The translations under genes were made by a program, and so were the position numbers. Positions 22,457 to 34,600 of a stretch of 64,000 bases of DNA are shown here, in pieces. The stretch's first letter is position 1, and the number at the start of each line of letters is the position of its first letter. This stretch comes from Ophiostoma sp. CBS 140.51 (Eukaryota > Ascomycota > Sordariomycetes > Ophiostomatales > Ophiostomataceae): contig JANSLP010000039.1 of the NCBI GenBank assembly GCA_029298735.1, forward strand, positions 111,145 to 175,144. The letters are read 5' to 3'. The notes under the pieces are model-generated. The model was not told the DNA's origin and ran no database searches. It worked only from the letters and a program-made list of their open reading frames with translations.

Positions 22457-23310
22457 ATGTCGCAAGAAAAGATTGCCGTCTACAATCTGGCGGGTAAGTA
22501 GACTCCATACCCTTACCGACAAGGCACCGCTAACCTGTGCAGACCTCAAGAACACGTCCGACGATGCCATCCCCAACTATCTCAACTCTTTGCGCTTCAC
22601 CCAGTCGCACCGCCTGACTGATGTGCGCCTCGCTCTGGGCTATGGTGCGCTCTCCATCGCCGTCGCCTGCTTCCTGTGGGACTACAAGCTTGGGTTCGAC
22701 AGCACCAAGTACTACTCGGCCGTCGCCGTCCTCATCTACATGGGCTTGAATGTCGCCCTGACCTTCTGGTCGCGCAACATTGAGGGTGCCACCGTCTATG
22801 TCGGCACCTCGCCCGACGGTGAAACTGTAAGCCTTTTATTTCTCTCCTCGCTGCGCTCGCTTTTGTCCTCGCTGCTCACTGCTAACACACTGCTAGGTCT
22901 CCATCGCCACATCCGTCGAAAAGTACACACCCATCTACAATGTCGAAATCACCGTCACCTCCAAGTCGTCCAAAAACCCCTCCAAGATCTCCATCTCTCG
23001 CCCCTTTTCCGAGTGGTTCGACAGCGCCGGCACGTTTGTCGCCGCGCCCTTTCAGACTGTGCTCGCGACTGCTGTCCCGGCCATTGGCCAGGCCGATCCG
23101 AAGCGAGTGGCTGCTGCGACAACATCCACGTCGGCGGCAGCACCAGTAGCATCAGCAGAGACTACAGCGTACAACCCCGCCGTGCTGGAGATGCTGGCAG
23201 CGAATGCAGCGACCGAGGTGAGCGAGAGCGACTCAGCGGCTGCCTCGGCGACAGGGACGGTTGGCAAGAAGGGCGGCAAGCGCAGAAAGGCGACACCGAA
23301 GGCGGCATAA
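22457..23310 (+). CDS. spc2: Signal peptidase complex subunit 2 (Spc2/SPCS2)
   Basis: Accessory subunit of the ER signal peptidase, linking the protease to the translocon. Three exons: 22457-22493, 22543-22826 and 22897-23310, giving 244 residues. The start MSQEKIAVYNLADLKNTSDD leads to two closely spaced membrane helices, LALGYGALSIAVACFLWDY and YYSAVAVLIYMGLNVALTFW, with the short loop typical of the family. A cytosolic domain follows, with YTPIYNVEITVTSKSS and SEWFDSAGTFVAAPF. The C-terminus is an Ala/Ser/Thr-rich low-complexity extension ending in a basic GKKGGKRRKATPKAA tail. Introns have GTAAGT, GTAAGC donors and CTAAC branches. Confidence 0.93.
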
Positions 23311-23699
23311 AGCAGGAGGGAAGAGAGAAGCTAGATTTTATTCAGTTGGAGCGGATCGTTTTTATTTTACGTCGCAGTATGTTTTGTGGTCTTATATTAT
23401 GGTTGGATCTTGCTTGTTGTTCGGCTTATACAAAACTGTAGATCAATGGTCAATACATATATTTGCAAGCAATTCTTATGATTTTTTTTAAAGATCTGGA
23501 GCCAAATCATACCGGCCTGGTTTTATGTGTTGTGCCCTTTATTTCCTTCGCTCTGATTTGTTGTTGATTTGAATAAAAATAGGGATAAATAGATATAATT
23601 TCTAAGAAAAACAAAATGCCTGCCAACTCCTTTTTAAATGCAAAATAAATACCAAATGTAGCCAGAAAATACCAAACCACTTCTATTTACACTCGTTCT
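23311..23699. other. Tail-to-tail intergenic region spc2 / mms19
   Basis: 389 bp, AT-rich, holding both 3' UTRs with several AATAAA-like stretches (for example about 23570-23660). No gene seen. Confidence 0.65.
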
Positions 23700-26600
23700 T
23701 TAGACAGTCACCTTGGCCCAGTTCTCTCTTGCCTTTTGGGCCACTTCACGAATCTCACGCACCCGGTCACCACAGGCCGCAGCCAGAGCACGCACCAAGC
23801 GCGGCTCGTACGGCAGCAGCAAGCCCTCTTCGTAGTGTGTGGGCAGCTGGGAGACCAGCAAGAGGGCCTCCTTGCGAGAGGCGGGTGGTGGGGGTGGAGC
23901 TGATGGAGAAGCTGAAGTGACCGCGGGCCCAGCCGATGAGAAGACGCGAATGGACGCATCGACGACCGTCTTGAGGTGGCTGCGCACGGCATCGGCACGG
24001 TTGGCCGTGACAATGGCCGAGAGCACACGCAGAGCGACGGCGACGTCGCCCCATTGGGGGATGAGCGTTGTAGCGGCCGCCACCAGCACACGGACGAGCG
24101 ACTCGTTGCCACTTCCACTGCTGGCAGCGACATCGTCTTCGTACACCGAGAACGGCATACCGCGGACGAGCGCCAGGATGGCAATGGTGTGCACGGTGCT
24201 AGCCCGACGAGCTGCCGCCGCGGCCTCTTCGGACTCGTCGGCCGACTTGCGCGGGAATGCCAGCGGGAGCAGTGACTTGGCTGTCTGGCCGTACACCCAC
24301 TGCTTGTAAATAGACTTGACGACGGCGTGGTCGTCGGTGGACAGCGTGCGGTCGGACACGAGCAGACCGCTCAGGATGCGGGCCATTTGCTGGGCGGCCT
24401 TGTCGTTATGGATAGACTCAGCATAGCGGGCAGGCGCAAACACGAGCAGGCTTGCAAGCGCCTTGGAGTCTTTGTCAAGACGGGCAAAGGAGCCGGCGGC
24501 AATGGCGACGAGACGGGCGAAACGGTGGGGTGTGAGGGTGGCATCAAAAGCCTCCAACTTGGCCTTGACAGCCTCCACAGTGGCCTGCCATGCAGCCTGG
24601 TTACTCGGATAGAGAGCTTTGCTGGGACCGACACTGGCGGCGGCTGAGTACTTGTTGGTTACGACGGTGGCAATGTTGTTGCGGACAAGGCGGGTGCGTG
24701 GCGGTAGAGTGTCAAGCGAGTCAAAGTCGTCGAGGAGGTTGAGGGGAGAGATGTTCAGGTCGGTCTATTTTGTTGGTGAGTGCTCATTTGATTTCAATAT
24801 GTACCCGTGTAGACTTACCAAAGATGCAATAACCGACGGCCAGAGGCTTTTGAGGATGCCCAGACCCAGGACATCGGCTCGGCCGCCCTGTGCGGCGTGG
24901 AAGAAGGAGAGCGGGCCCTTGTAGTCGGCGTGGAAGAGGTTGAAGGCGGCTTCGTGCAATTTGGCTTCTTTTTGCTGCTCTTCACTCAAGTCGCGAACGA
25001 CAAATGTGGCCAGACCGGCCAGATGGTGCAGGTACTCATCCTGGTCGTCGAGTGTGAGCGAGGAGGTCATGTTGCGCTCAAAATCGGCGCTGAGGCTGAG
25101 CTGCTGGTGAGCATCGACGGCCGTGGCGCGCAGATACAGGCGGCGCACAATGGAGGTGGCCTCGTTGACGTAGGCCTGGAACAGCTTTTGCAGAGTCTCA
25201 GTCTCTGCAGTGGACTCTGCTGTTGCCTCGGAAGCAGAGGCAACCGCCTTCTTCGCTTTCTCGGGACTGACACCGTGCTGCGAAAAGGCGTCGCGGAAGT
25301 TTAGGGCGGCACCGTAGATGCCCGACAGGACGGCATTGGTCGCCTGGAACGATGCCTTGGCGTCCAAAAGACGCTCCAGGGTAGTGAAGAGTGCCTGTGT
25401 CAGCGTCAAGAAGTGGAAGAGCGCCCTGCTGCTGCTCTCCGGGTCTTCGGCCACATAAGGAATGGTCGAGCAGCCAATGTAGGCAACACGAGACAGAGTG
25501 TCGCGCAGAGACTTGAGAGATTCGGCCGAGGAGGAGAGGGCCATGAGCGAGTAGGAAGAGATGGGGCCGCTGGGGCTGCCGGCAATCGAAGAGACGGTTC
25601 GCTCGACGAGGAAGGTGAAACCTTCAGGGTAGACGGCAGTGGCTGTCTGGAGCGCCGTCATGGCCTCGTGGGCAATGGTGAGGAACTCCGTCTGCGACAG
25701 GCCCTCATCGGCAGCGCCCGACTGGGAAACCGAGGGGTAGGAGACCAGGATCCGTGGGGCGAGCGTCTCAAAGATGCGCGTGCACTGCGCAGGTGTGCAC
25801 AGCAATGGTCTTGGTGCTGTGGCGGACGAGGAGGAAGATGAACGAGGACCGCGCTGGGCAATGAGAGCAGCCAGGCCGCGAATCACCTCGTTGAGTACAA
25901 CCGGGTCTTGCGGCGAGGGTGCTGCGGCTGTGTCCTTGAGTGTATTGTTCCAGAGACACAGGTAGACGCTGTCCAGAAGACCAACAATCGAGTCGTCGTG
26001 GGTGTGGAACTCGGCCTCTGTTGCCTTTGCGGTAGCAGATGCCGAGGGATTCGCGTCGGTGGCAACCAAAAGGGCATGGCGTGTCCGCAAGACCAGGTTG
26101 AGGACGCCGACGAGGTCGCGAGTGTGGTTTGCGGCCTGTGCCTGCTGAAGGTCCTTCTTCACAGTGCCAATGATGGAGCTGATCATCAGGTTGTATGCGC
26201 CCAGACCGCCGAGCATCGTGCTCGTCAACAAGCGGCCGGCGGGTGTGGTGAAGGTCGAGTTGGACAGGTCACTGATGCAGTCGGCCAGGACAGTGCCGAC
26301 AAAGTCCTTGAGAGCAGCGGTATCCTCCTCAGTCGCCTCGTCGGTGTCGGTGCTGCTGTTGCGGCTCAACCGCGTAGAAATGGCCTGGATCACCTGCAGC
26401 GTGCCGTCAATCGTCTCGGGCACGTCACCGTGGCGCACCTCGTACTTGAGCGAGTTCCATATACGGCTCGTGTGTGGCACCACGGTCTGCGCCGGGTTGG
26501 GGAAGGCTGCAATGCAGGCATGGATGGTGCTCAGAATATCCACCTTGACAGAGACGGTCAGAGCGTCGCCCTGGTCCATTTTTTGCAGCAGGAAATCAAA

Positions 26601-27466
26601 GACGGCCGTGGCAGCTAGTGAGCTGGCCGCAAAGACACCCCGCAAAGCAGTCTTGAGGTCGTCGACGGTCGTGCCGGCGGGCGTGGCGGACGAACGCATA
26701 GAGATGGGGAAGTAATCTGAGGCGACCTTGAAGACCTCCTCTGCGACGTTGGGCGCCAGAGCCGGCGGACCGTAGCGATCGAGCACGCGCCGCAAGATGG
26801 CAAACCACCGCAGCAGGTTGTCGGGGTCACGCTCGTGGCGGCACAGCTGCAGGAGATCAACAAGGAACTGGCCGTTGGCGCCGCTAGTCTCGCTCAAACT
26901 CTTGAGGGCGGCATCGTTGCGCACAAGCAAAGCAATCAGGTCGTAGATGGCACGCCGTGTGGCGGGCACTTGCAGACGAAAGTCCTCACCGAGCTTGCTA
27001 ATGTGTGAGAGAACAGCATTGGCCATTGTTGGCTTGAACTGGTTCATTGTGCAGAGATAGCGCAGAGCCGTCGAGGCGGCCAAGATGCCTGCCTTGTGGT
27101 CAATGGCAAACATGGCACCAAAGAAGGCAATAAGGTGCTCGACCTGCTCGACGCGGAGGACGTCCTTGTCCAGCACCTCGAGCGTGGCTGCGAGGAACCC
27201 CAGAGCCTTGGCCCGGATAACCACGTCGCTGTCGGCGTCATTATCTCCATTCGGCATCCATTGGTTGATGGATTGTGCCCAGCCGAGCACGGCGGCACTC
27301 TTGCGCGGAGCCGTCTTGATGGCTGTGTGTGTTAGTCAAAGGGGTCTGGAACTGATATCTCGTGCGTGTGGGACGTACCATCCGCTGCTTGGTCGGCCAG
27401 CCGCTTCTGCTCGTCCTCATCGTCGGCCAGGACATAGCTGGTGGCCAGCGAGGCGAAGTCGGCCAT
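23700..27466 (-). CDS. mms19: MMS19/MET18 HEAT-repeat protein, cytosolic Fe-S targeting factor
   Basis: Scaffold of the CIA targeting complex that delivers iron-sulfur clusters to DNA polymerases, helicases such as XPD and other nuclear enzymes. Three exons: 27466-27379, 27322-24819 and 24764-23700, giving 1218 residues. The start is MADFASLATSYVLADDEDEQ. The N-terminal MMS19 domain shows RAKALGFLAATLEVLDKD and QVEHLIAFFGAMF, then KAGILAASTALRYLC, the recognisable conserved block. The rest is alpha-helical HEAT-like repeats with Ala/Ser/Thr-rich loops. The C-terminal block reads VVTNKYSAAASVGPSKALYP and ends CGDRVREIREVAQKARENW, consistent with the C-terminal MMS19 repeat domain. Intron junctions are phase 1 and phase 0 and keep the frame. 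Length is above the human protein (about 1030 residues) but plausible for filamentous fungi. Confidence 0.85.
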
Positions 27467-28430
27467 TGTGAGGAGAGAGAGGAAGATAGATATACCCCTG
27501 GGTTATGTGTGCTTCTTCCCGTCCCAAAATGCTGTCGACACGGCTGCTCGCGTGAGAAATTGAGAAATCCGTGATTCAATGGGCGGTTCAAGCGTTATGC
27601 GACGAGGTAGCCTTTTGCTTCTGAGATGACGAGATTTTGCATATTATTGACTACTGCGTAACAAAGAGTATTGAAAATCACAGCGCTGGGGTTCGCTGGG
27701 GTTCGCTGGAGAGGAGCCTCAGAAACGTCAATGTACCTTCTGGCGGGGCGGAAGGTGCGATCGGTACCTGTATGTCACCGATAGCGATAAGGACCAGTGG
27801 GGGAGGGGCAGCAAAAAGCTTTGAAAGCAGCAAGAAAAAAAAAATTGGGTAGGCGCAACCCGCTGCACTCCGTAGTCGGGGCAGGCGGCCGTTCGCTCTT
27901 TCTCCAAGTTTTCTTTGTTATTGACCCATTCTGGCGGCGCAAAGTACAGCGAGAAGGAGCGGCCTAGGCTGGCGCGGGAGTTTTGGAAGTCGCTACTGTC
28001 ATGGCGGCAGACGTAAAATTTTAGGCCTATTTGTCCCGCGTCGGTATAATAAATAATTTTTTTTTGGCGCTTCGTGAGTCGACGTCTTTTCTTTCCCGCT
28101 GTTGCAGAAAAACGGAAAGGGAAACACGACGACGAGGTAATTATAATGCGTTCGGCATTGCTCTCGTCCTCTGAACCCGTCTCTCTCGCATCTGCTGCCG
28201 TCACTGTTGGCTAGACTGTCAAAAATTTCCTCCAATTTCTTCTCTTCGCTGCAATCGTCCCGAAACAGCAAATTCTCTCCAAATCCGACTCCAAAAAGGC
28301 TTCACTTTTTGCATGTGAGTGCTACAACACACAAAGACTCTGCACAACCTGCCCGGGTAGCCAATTGACTACACAGCATACGCAGCATACTGACTAGTCC
28401 ACCTACAGATCGGTACCCCCCACCATCACC
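27467..28430. promoter_or_regulatory. Divergent promoter region mms19 / mtd1
   Basis: 964 bp between facing-away starts, with no gene. A T/A run lies at about 28045-28065. The mtd1 start context is ACCATCACCATGG, a good fungal initiation context. Confidence 0.5.
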
Positions 28431-29466
28431 ATGGCCGACGTTCCCAAGACTTGCAAGGTCATCCTTGCCGACAGCATCGCCAAGAACCTCTTGACTGAGG
28501 TCAAGGACACGCGCGAGGCGTTCCTCAAGGAGAACGGCATTGACCGGCAGCTGTGCCTGGCGGCGTTTTTGGCCAACGACGACCCGGCCGCTGTCAAGTA
28601 CGCCGAGTGGTCGCAAAAGACGTGCCAGGAGAATGGCTTTGCCTTTGAGCTGCGCCGCGTCGACAAGGACAACCTCGAGGAGGCTATCATGGCTGCCAAC
28701 TTGGACGCCGCCGTCGACGGCATCATTGTCTACTATCCCATCTTCCCGGGCAACCCGACGCACGACCGCTACATCCAGGAGACAGTCTCGCTCGAAAAGG
28801 ACGTCGAGGGCCTCTGCCACCGCTACCTCTACAACATGTACCACAACATCCGGTTTCTCGATGCCCCCGCCAACCAGCTCAAGTCTATCCTGCCCTGCAC
28901 GCCGCTGGCCGTCGTCAAGATTCTCGAGCACCTTCACGTCTACAACACCGTGATCCCCTACGGCAACCGTCTGTACGGCAAGACCATTACCGTCATCAAC
29001 CGCTCCGAGGTCAATGGTCGCCCGTTGGCGGCGCTGCTTGCCAACGACGGCGCCACCGTCTACTCGGTCGACCTGACGGGCACGCAGGTGTTTACGCGCG
29101 GCACGGGCATCCGCCAGCCGCGCCATCAGGTGCTGGACAAGGGCGCCGATTTTGGGCTGGAGCAGTGCCTGCCGCTGTCGGACGTTGTCATTGGCGGCGT
29201 GCCCGCCGAGGGCTTCAAGGTGCCGACGGACCTGCTGCGCGACGGTGCCGTGTGCATCAACTTTTCGTCGTTCCGCAACTTTGACGGCCCCGCGGTCAAG
29301 GAGAAGGCGTCCATCTACGTGCCGTCGGTCGGCAAGGTGACGATTGCCGTTCTTTTGCGGAATCTTGTGGTGAGTCTACACCATGCTATAAAATACATGA
29401 TACGTTTCATGCTAACAAAAACAGCGCCTCGCGGCAAACAGCCGGGCCACGGCCAAGAAGGAGTAA
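28431..29466 (+). CDS. mtd1: NAD-dependent 5,10-methylenetetrahydrofolate dehydrogenase
   Basis: Cytosolic monofunctional enzyme of one-carbon metabolism that oxidises methylene-THF to methenyl-THF with NAD+, like yeast Mtd1. Two exons: 28431-29369 and 29425-29466 (14 codons), giving 326 residues; the yeast protein is about 320. The N-terminal catalytic domain includes VKYAEWSQKTCQENGF and the pocket sequence DGIIVYYPIFP. The C-terminal Rossmann domain has ILPCTPLAVVKILEHL, then GKTITVINRSEVNGRPLAAL, the dinucleotide-binding stretch, and SDVVIGGVPAEGFKVPTDLL. The short final exon (RLAANSRATAKKE) follows an intron with a GCTAAC branch. Bifunctional NADP-dependent FolD-type enzymes retain a cyclohydrolase Lys in a YxxxK motif; that context differs here, which fits the NAD-specific branch. 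Confidence 0.94.
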
Positions 29467-30152
29467 AGCAGAAGGGGAGGAAACTACAAAATACCATATC
29501 AATTGGACGGAGTCCGGGAAAACACAACACGCATGATCATATAAATATTTGGATTTTACAAAACAAAACATAGACAAAGAAAAGGAGGACCGAAAGCAGC
29601 ACGGGACGACGGCAAGTGTCAAGAGACGTTCTGGAAGACGATCCAGTTCGTCTAAAGAGAGGGAGACAGCATATTTCATACATCATATACACCACACACA
29701 CAACGTATAGGCATGCCAGAAAGGCATCCACAATACCAAACACGCTGCAACTGCGGTCCAAAAAGACTGTTCTTTTATTATTAAAAAAAGTAGAGAGATC
29801 GTCATTTCACCTTGTTTTGCTATATACTAATATACACTGCGCCGGGCGCTCATTGTCTTTCTATGTGGAAAAAAGCAACACAAGACAAAAATAAAAATAG
29901 AATGAGACAGGCCTTTGAAGGACCTGTTTCTTTCCAAACGTAAGGAGTCAACTCGAAGACTGACAACGTTCCTTTTTTAGCTGGTTTCCAAGCCTGTATT
30001 GTATCATATCATTCCCCGAACCAAACATAAACATGCACACCAGGAACCCATCCCAGCCGATGTCTTGTGTCTTGCTTTCATAACCCCATTTTTTGGTATG
30101 TCATCAAAACCTGCCCACCGTTATTTCGTTCGTAACTTGGAGAGCAACAGGT
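29467..30152. other. Tail-to-tail intergenic region mtd1 / RRM protein gene
   Basis: 686 bp, AT-rich in its middle (29500-29900), expected to carry both 3' UTRs. Nothing else seen. Confidence 0.6.
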
Positions 30153-31163
30153 TTACTCCTCCTTGGGGGCCTCGGCGGCCACGGCCTCGCCTCTGCGGTT
30201 CTTTGAGCGTGTCAGGCTGTTGCTGGGCGAGGCAAAGTCGACGCGTAGCGTCCGGGAAGCGACCTGCTTGTCCTTGAGGTACTCGACGGCAGCCTGGGCG
30301 GCCTCGACCGACGAGAAGTCGGCGTGGGCGAAGCCACGGGGCCAGCCAGTGGCACGGTCGACGGCGACGCGGACAGCCAGGAGACCCTCGAGCTCCTTGA
30401 AGACGACGTTGAGGTCGGCATCGGTAGTCTCGTAGGGCAGGTTGCCAATGTACAAAGAGTCCGAGGGCGCGCGGGTGGGCAGGTTGTTGCGGGGAGGGCG
30501 GTCGGCGCCACCGTTGGCGGGCGACGTGCGGCGGACGCGCTCCAGGACAATCAGGCGGCGGCCGTGCCAGAAGGAGCCGTTGGCCTCCTCGAGAGCCTTA
30601 GCCTGGGCCTCGGCGGTCTCAAAGTAGACAAAACCGAAACCCTTGCTCATGCCGCGGGGGTCACGGGCGACGGCGGCGTGCTTGACAGCACCGTAGTGCT
30701 CAAAGGCCTCCTGCAGGTTGGCATCGCTGGCATCAAAGACAAGGTTGCGGACAAAGACACCGTAGGGGGTCGGGTCGGCAGCGGGGGCTCTGGTATCAGC
30801 CGCACCCTCGGCGGCCGGGGCAGCAGCAGTCTCCTCAGTCGACTCGTTGGCGACGCGGGCAGTCTGGGAGAAGTAGCGGGCGGAAATGGCCAGGTTGCTG
30901 ACGGGCATGCGGACGGCCTTGGCGGCGACGGAGCGGACAAGGGGAGTCGAGGAGGTCGAGGAGGCGCGCGCGACCTGGGCCGTGGCGGAGGCGGCGGACC
31001 GCAGAACAGCGCGGCGAACGGACTGCCTAGAGGATGGGAGAGGCAAAGGTTAGTATCAATTGTTTGGGTTGGCCCAGATAAGATGACGATTGAATCTCAG
31101 GAGATGAGGGCCGATAAGGCAAAAAGACGAGAAAAAGAGAATTGAGGATTGATTGCCTTACAT
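30153..31163 (-). CDS. Mitochondrial two-RRM RNA-binding protein with split start codon
   Basis: Probable mitochondrial RNA-binding protein of unknown target. Coding exons: 31163-31162 (AT only) and 31026-30153, giving 291 residues. No in-frame ATG lies upstream in the second exon; the start is restored only by joining AT to G across an intron, yielding MQSVRRAVLRSAASATAQVA. That is an Arg/Ser/Ala-rich presequence without acidic residues, strongly suggesting mitochondrial import. RRM1 (about 91-165) has RNP2 VFVRNL and RNP1 KGFGFVYF; RRM2 (about 191-266) has RNP2 LYIGNL and an altered RNP1 RGFAHADF. The tail is basic then acidic (SKNRRGEAVAAEAPKEE). The intron has GTAAGG, an ACTAAC branch at about 31052 and a TCTAG acceptor. 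An uncharacterised fungal family; nucleolin-like matches would reflect the RRMs only. Confidence 0.85.
31027..31161 (-). other. Intron that interrupts an initiation codon
   Basis: 135-nt phase-2 intron between the second and third base of ATG. Donor GTAAGG at 31161, branch site GATACTAACC at about 31050, acceptor CCTCTAG ending at 31027. All three signals are near consensus, and no alternative ATG would retain the presequence. Confidence 0.8.
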
Positions 31164-31662
31164 TGTGAAGTTTGTGTGTGGAAAGAAAAAGAGGAAATGC
31201 GAAAAGGAAATGGTCGAGACGAAGATGTTGCGAGGGGGTTGCAACGGGTATATCGAGAGGTACAAAAAAAAACGGTGTTGAGGTGTAAAAGATGTTGGTG
31301 ATGAAATTGACAGAGATCGCGTGGTTGGGAGGTAAAAACACAGCACGCTCTGGAAAAAAGTTAGACGGCAAAAAGCGAAAATTTCAATGGCCTGTCTTTC
31401 ACTTGACAACCGCAGCCAGGAGGAGCCAGGCCCAAAAGCCCAGGAGCAGCTTCCCGAACCGCTAGTCCCATTTGGGAGACGAGCTCCACCCGTTGGATTA
31501 TGTAATATTACCCACTGTTTCGATATGCTCTGAGAGGACGACAACTTCTTGACTTCAATGTTTCAATCAACGTTGATTCAATGCACTTTTATAGCCCGAA
31601 AGCTTATATAACTTGTAAACTATATTCAACGAGGAATGGTATACTATATGCTACAAAATTGC
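31164..31662. other. Intergenic: RRM-gene promoter and membrane-protein-gene 3' flank
   Basis: 499 bp between two minus-strand genes. The part next to the RRM gene is its leader (pyrimidine-rich on the minus strand, 31170-31370). No gene seen. Confidence 0.6.
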
Positions 31663-34600
31663 TCAATATGGAGGCTCGTCTGCTTCTGTGAGAGGCTCGT
31701 TTGGTGAAGGTGTTCTCCGATATGGAGTTCGACGTGATGGACCTGCTGCCGCAGCATCAAGGCCACTGTTCGGGGCAGCTACTCCAGACGGACCAGAGAT
31801 GGATCCTCCTGTAGGTGGATTATACGTGGCCTGCCCGCTGCCACCTTCTGGGACATTCCCAATACCGCCCGGACCCATGGGCGACGGTGTACGACCGTCC
31901 ATACTACCCGCACCGGACCCGGGTCCTATGACACCACCTTGAGCAGGTAATGACGACGATGCCCCGGCCATGGACCCCATGGATGGCATTGACGTTGGGC
32001 CGGGATTTGACAGGGCACCGGACATCATTGCCATACTGTTCCGGCCGCCGCCGCCGCCGCCGAGCGATCCATACGGACGGCCGTATCCACCGCCCTGTCC
32101 ACTGTAGCTACCATAGCCGCCGTAGCCAGTGGTGACGGCCGAGGCGCCAGACATGTGTCGTGGTGCACTGACTGGCACGGCCGATGGGATTGACGGTGTG
32201 AGTGTACGGACGGTCAGGGGCACGCCCGACGTGGCACGGGGCCGGACACGGCCGCGGTCGGGACGTGAGGCGCGTGTGTCACGGCGTTCGTTTTGGTCGA
32301 TTCTGCGGACCTCTATTCATGTTAGGCGCTGTCAATATAAAATACGTGTAGAGGTGCGGTGGACTTACGATCCTGGAACAGGTCCCGCATCCGGCGCTGG
32401 TACCACCATCCGACGAAGCTGACGACGCTCATAAAGACAATGGCCGTAATGGCGCATGGTTTCCACATGACTACGTTGTTAGTCGGGAACATATTTGGAG
32501 AAATGGAGAGGGCTATGACGTACGCTCCGACTCGCGAATCATGTCGGCCGAGTTGACAGAAATGATGGGCGGCGGCCGGTCCTCGAGCGGCGAGAACCAG
32601 TAGGGCGTGGTGACGTAGCAAATGTCGGCCGAGTAGACGCCCATGAGCTGCATGGCGGTACCTCCAATGGCTGCGGTGATGCCGATAAACCCCAGAAGCC
32701 ACTGGCTCGTGTAGTAGACAAAGTTCCAGAGAAACCGCCAGTTGACGAGCCGACCTGGGTTGTTCCACACGAGACGGAGGAGCTTAAACGGGTTGCGGGG
32801 CACGGCCTGCCCCCGGTCGACAAGCCAGCGCACCGAGTAGGGCTCGTAGAAGCCGCGCTTGTCGAGCCAGCCGCCGATGCGGAAGAAGCCAGGCTTTTCG
32901 ACGTTGAAGACGGCCAGCGGGCCGGCATACGCCCACAGCCACAAGATGATTTCTAAAATGTTAGCGTAGTCTACAGAAGAGAACACTTCGCGACTGGGGA
33001 ACGTACGACATATTTGAACAAGGATGTAGATGGTAAAGGTGAGGGAACGGCAGGACAGGCCGATTTCGGGAGTAAAGTAGGCCGTGAGGAAAGCGAGGAT
33101 ATAAGGCAGGCCCAACAGCAGCATGGTAAGGGACAAGAGGAACGACCAATCAGACAGCGAGAGTGTGGTCTTCTTCTTCAGATCGACAATATCCTTATCG
33201 TAGTCTTCGTTGCCACTGTACACGGCATTGGACCGCACAATGTAGGTTGAAATGAGAGTATTGAGCCACTGCTTCTTGTTGTAGCCGCGGTCCCATAGCG
33301 AGGCGACCTTGTAGCAGGACGGGTAGGCAAGGCCATAGGTAAGGCCCAGAAACTTGATATTGTCCTGGCGGTACTTGCGCTCAACAGCCAGGACACCCTC
33401 CAGAATGTTGGGGTTGTTACCCGCCAGCAGCAGACCCGAAATAATGGCAATGTGCGGGATCGTCATGTACCACTGGCCAAACGCCAGACCCTCGGCAATG
33501 TCTTCGTCACCAAGTGTGTCCAGGCTTTGGAGAAGAGCAAAGATGAAGCCGCCAAGAAAGAAGACGACGGGAGCACCAATGACGGAACCAAAAGAATACT
33601 GGCAGTGCAACATGGTCTTGAGCCGTGTCTTCACCTGGTGGATAAGGCGTTCCGTCTCGGGCGTGCGAGGAATGGGCGGCTCGTTATGCACATCGTCGTG
33701 GCAGTCAATACCATCAGGGCAGTCCTGGTGTTTTGCGTACTGGCGCGGCGAGTGCTGTCGTGTGGGAAAGTCGTCGTTGTACAGGCGAAGGGCATACAGA
33801 AACTCCTCCATGTGCTGCCAGGGCGAAGCGAGGGGTCCGCCGTTTTGGTGGTTCACGAGCAACCGGCGGTTGGCATCGTGACTGACACCGACACCGATGC
33901 CAGCGGCAATTACACCGGCAGCAACAAAGCCTGAGCCAGCAAATGGAGTGCCCATGCTGCCATGCGCCGGTGCAGAGAGGTGCTGGACTGGTGTTGACGG
34001 TGCGCCGGGCGAAGCTGCACCGGAAGGCACACCATAGCTGATATGTGGACTTGGCTCAACATGGCCTGGGGGAAAGCCAGGTACAGCGCCCGTGTATAAT
34101 TGTTGATCTTGTTGCTGCTGTTGGAACTGCTGCTGGTACTGCTGCTGCGGGTACTGGTTGTATTGTTGTTGATACTGCTGCTGACCCTGGAATGGATCTT
34201 GTAGCGGCATAGAGTCAGGGCCGGCAGACGCTGGCGAGATGAAGAGACCAGGGATGATAGAGTCCCGGTGGTTGTTGTCTGCGGGTGCTGCCTGGCCCTC
34301 ATGATCGCCTGCGGACTGAATTGGAGGTGGCGGTGGTGGCACAATCACTTGTGGTGCATCCATGGGCTGGCCTTGGAGTCCAGCATTGCTAACATCGGCA
34401 TGGCCTTGGAAACGACCATTGTTTGGTTGTTGCCAAAAGCCCTGATCACCAGCAGGTGGTGGCCCACCAAAGGCAGCACCTTCAATGGAGTTGAATTGTT
34501 GGACCTGGGGTGGCATGTATGCGACGGCAGTCGAGATGGGTTCACCTGATGTGACAGGAACTGCCGGGGCCGGTGAGCCAGGAGATAAAGAGGCACCTGA

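Noticed and set aside
28302..29126. 274-codon minus-strand open frame
   Set aside because: Antisense shadow of mtd1.
31027..31046. Upstream non-ATG extension (TTG) of the RRM protein
   Set aside because: The extension lies inside an intron with a strong branch point and acceptor; the split ATG explains the start better.
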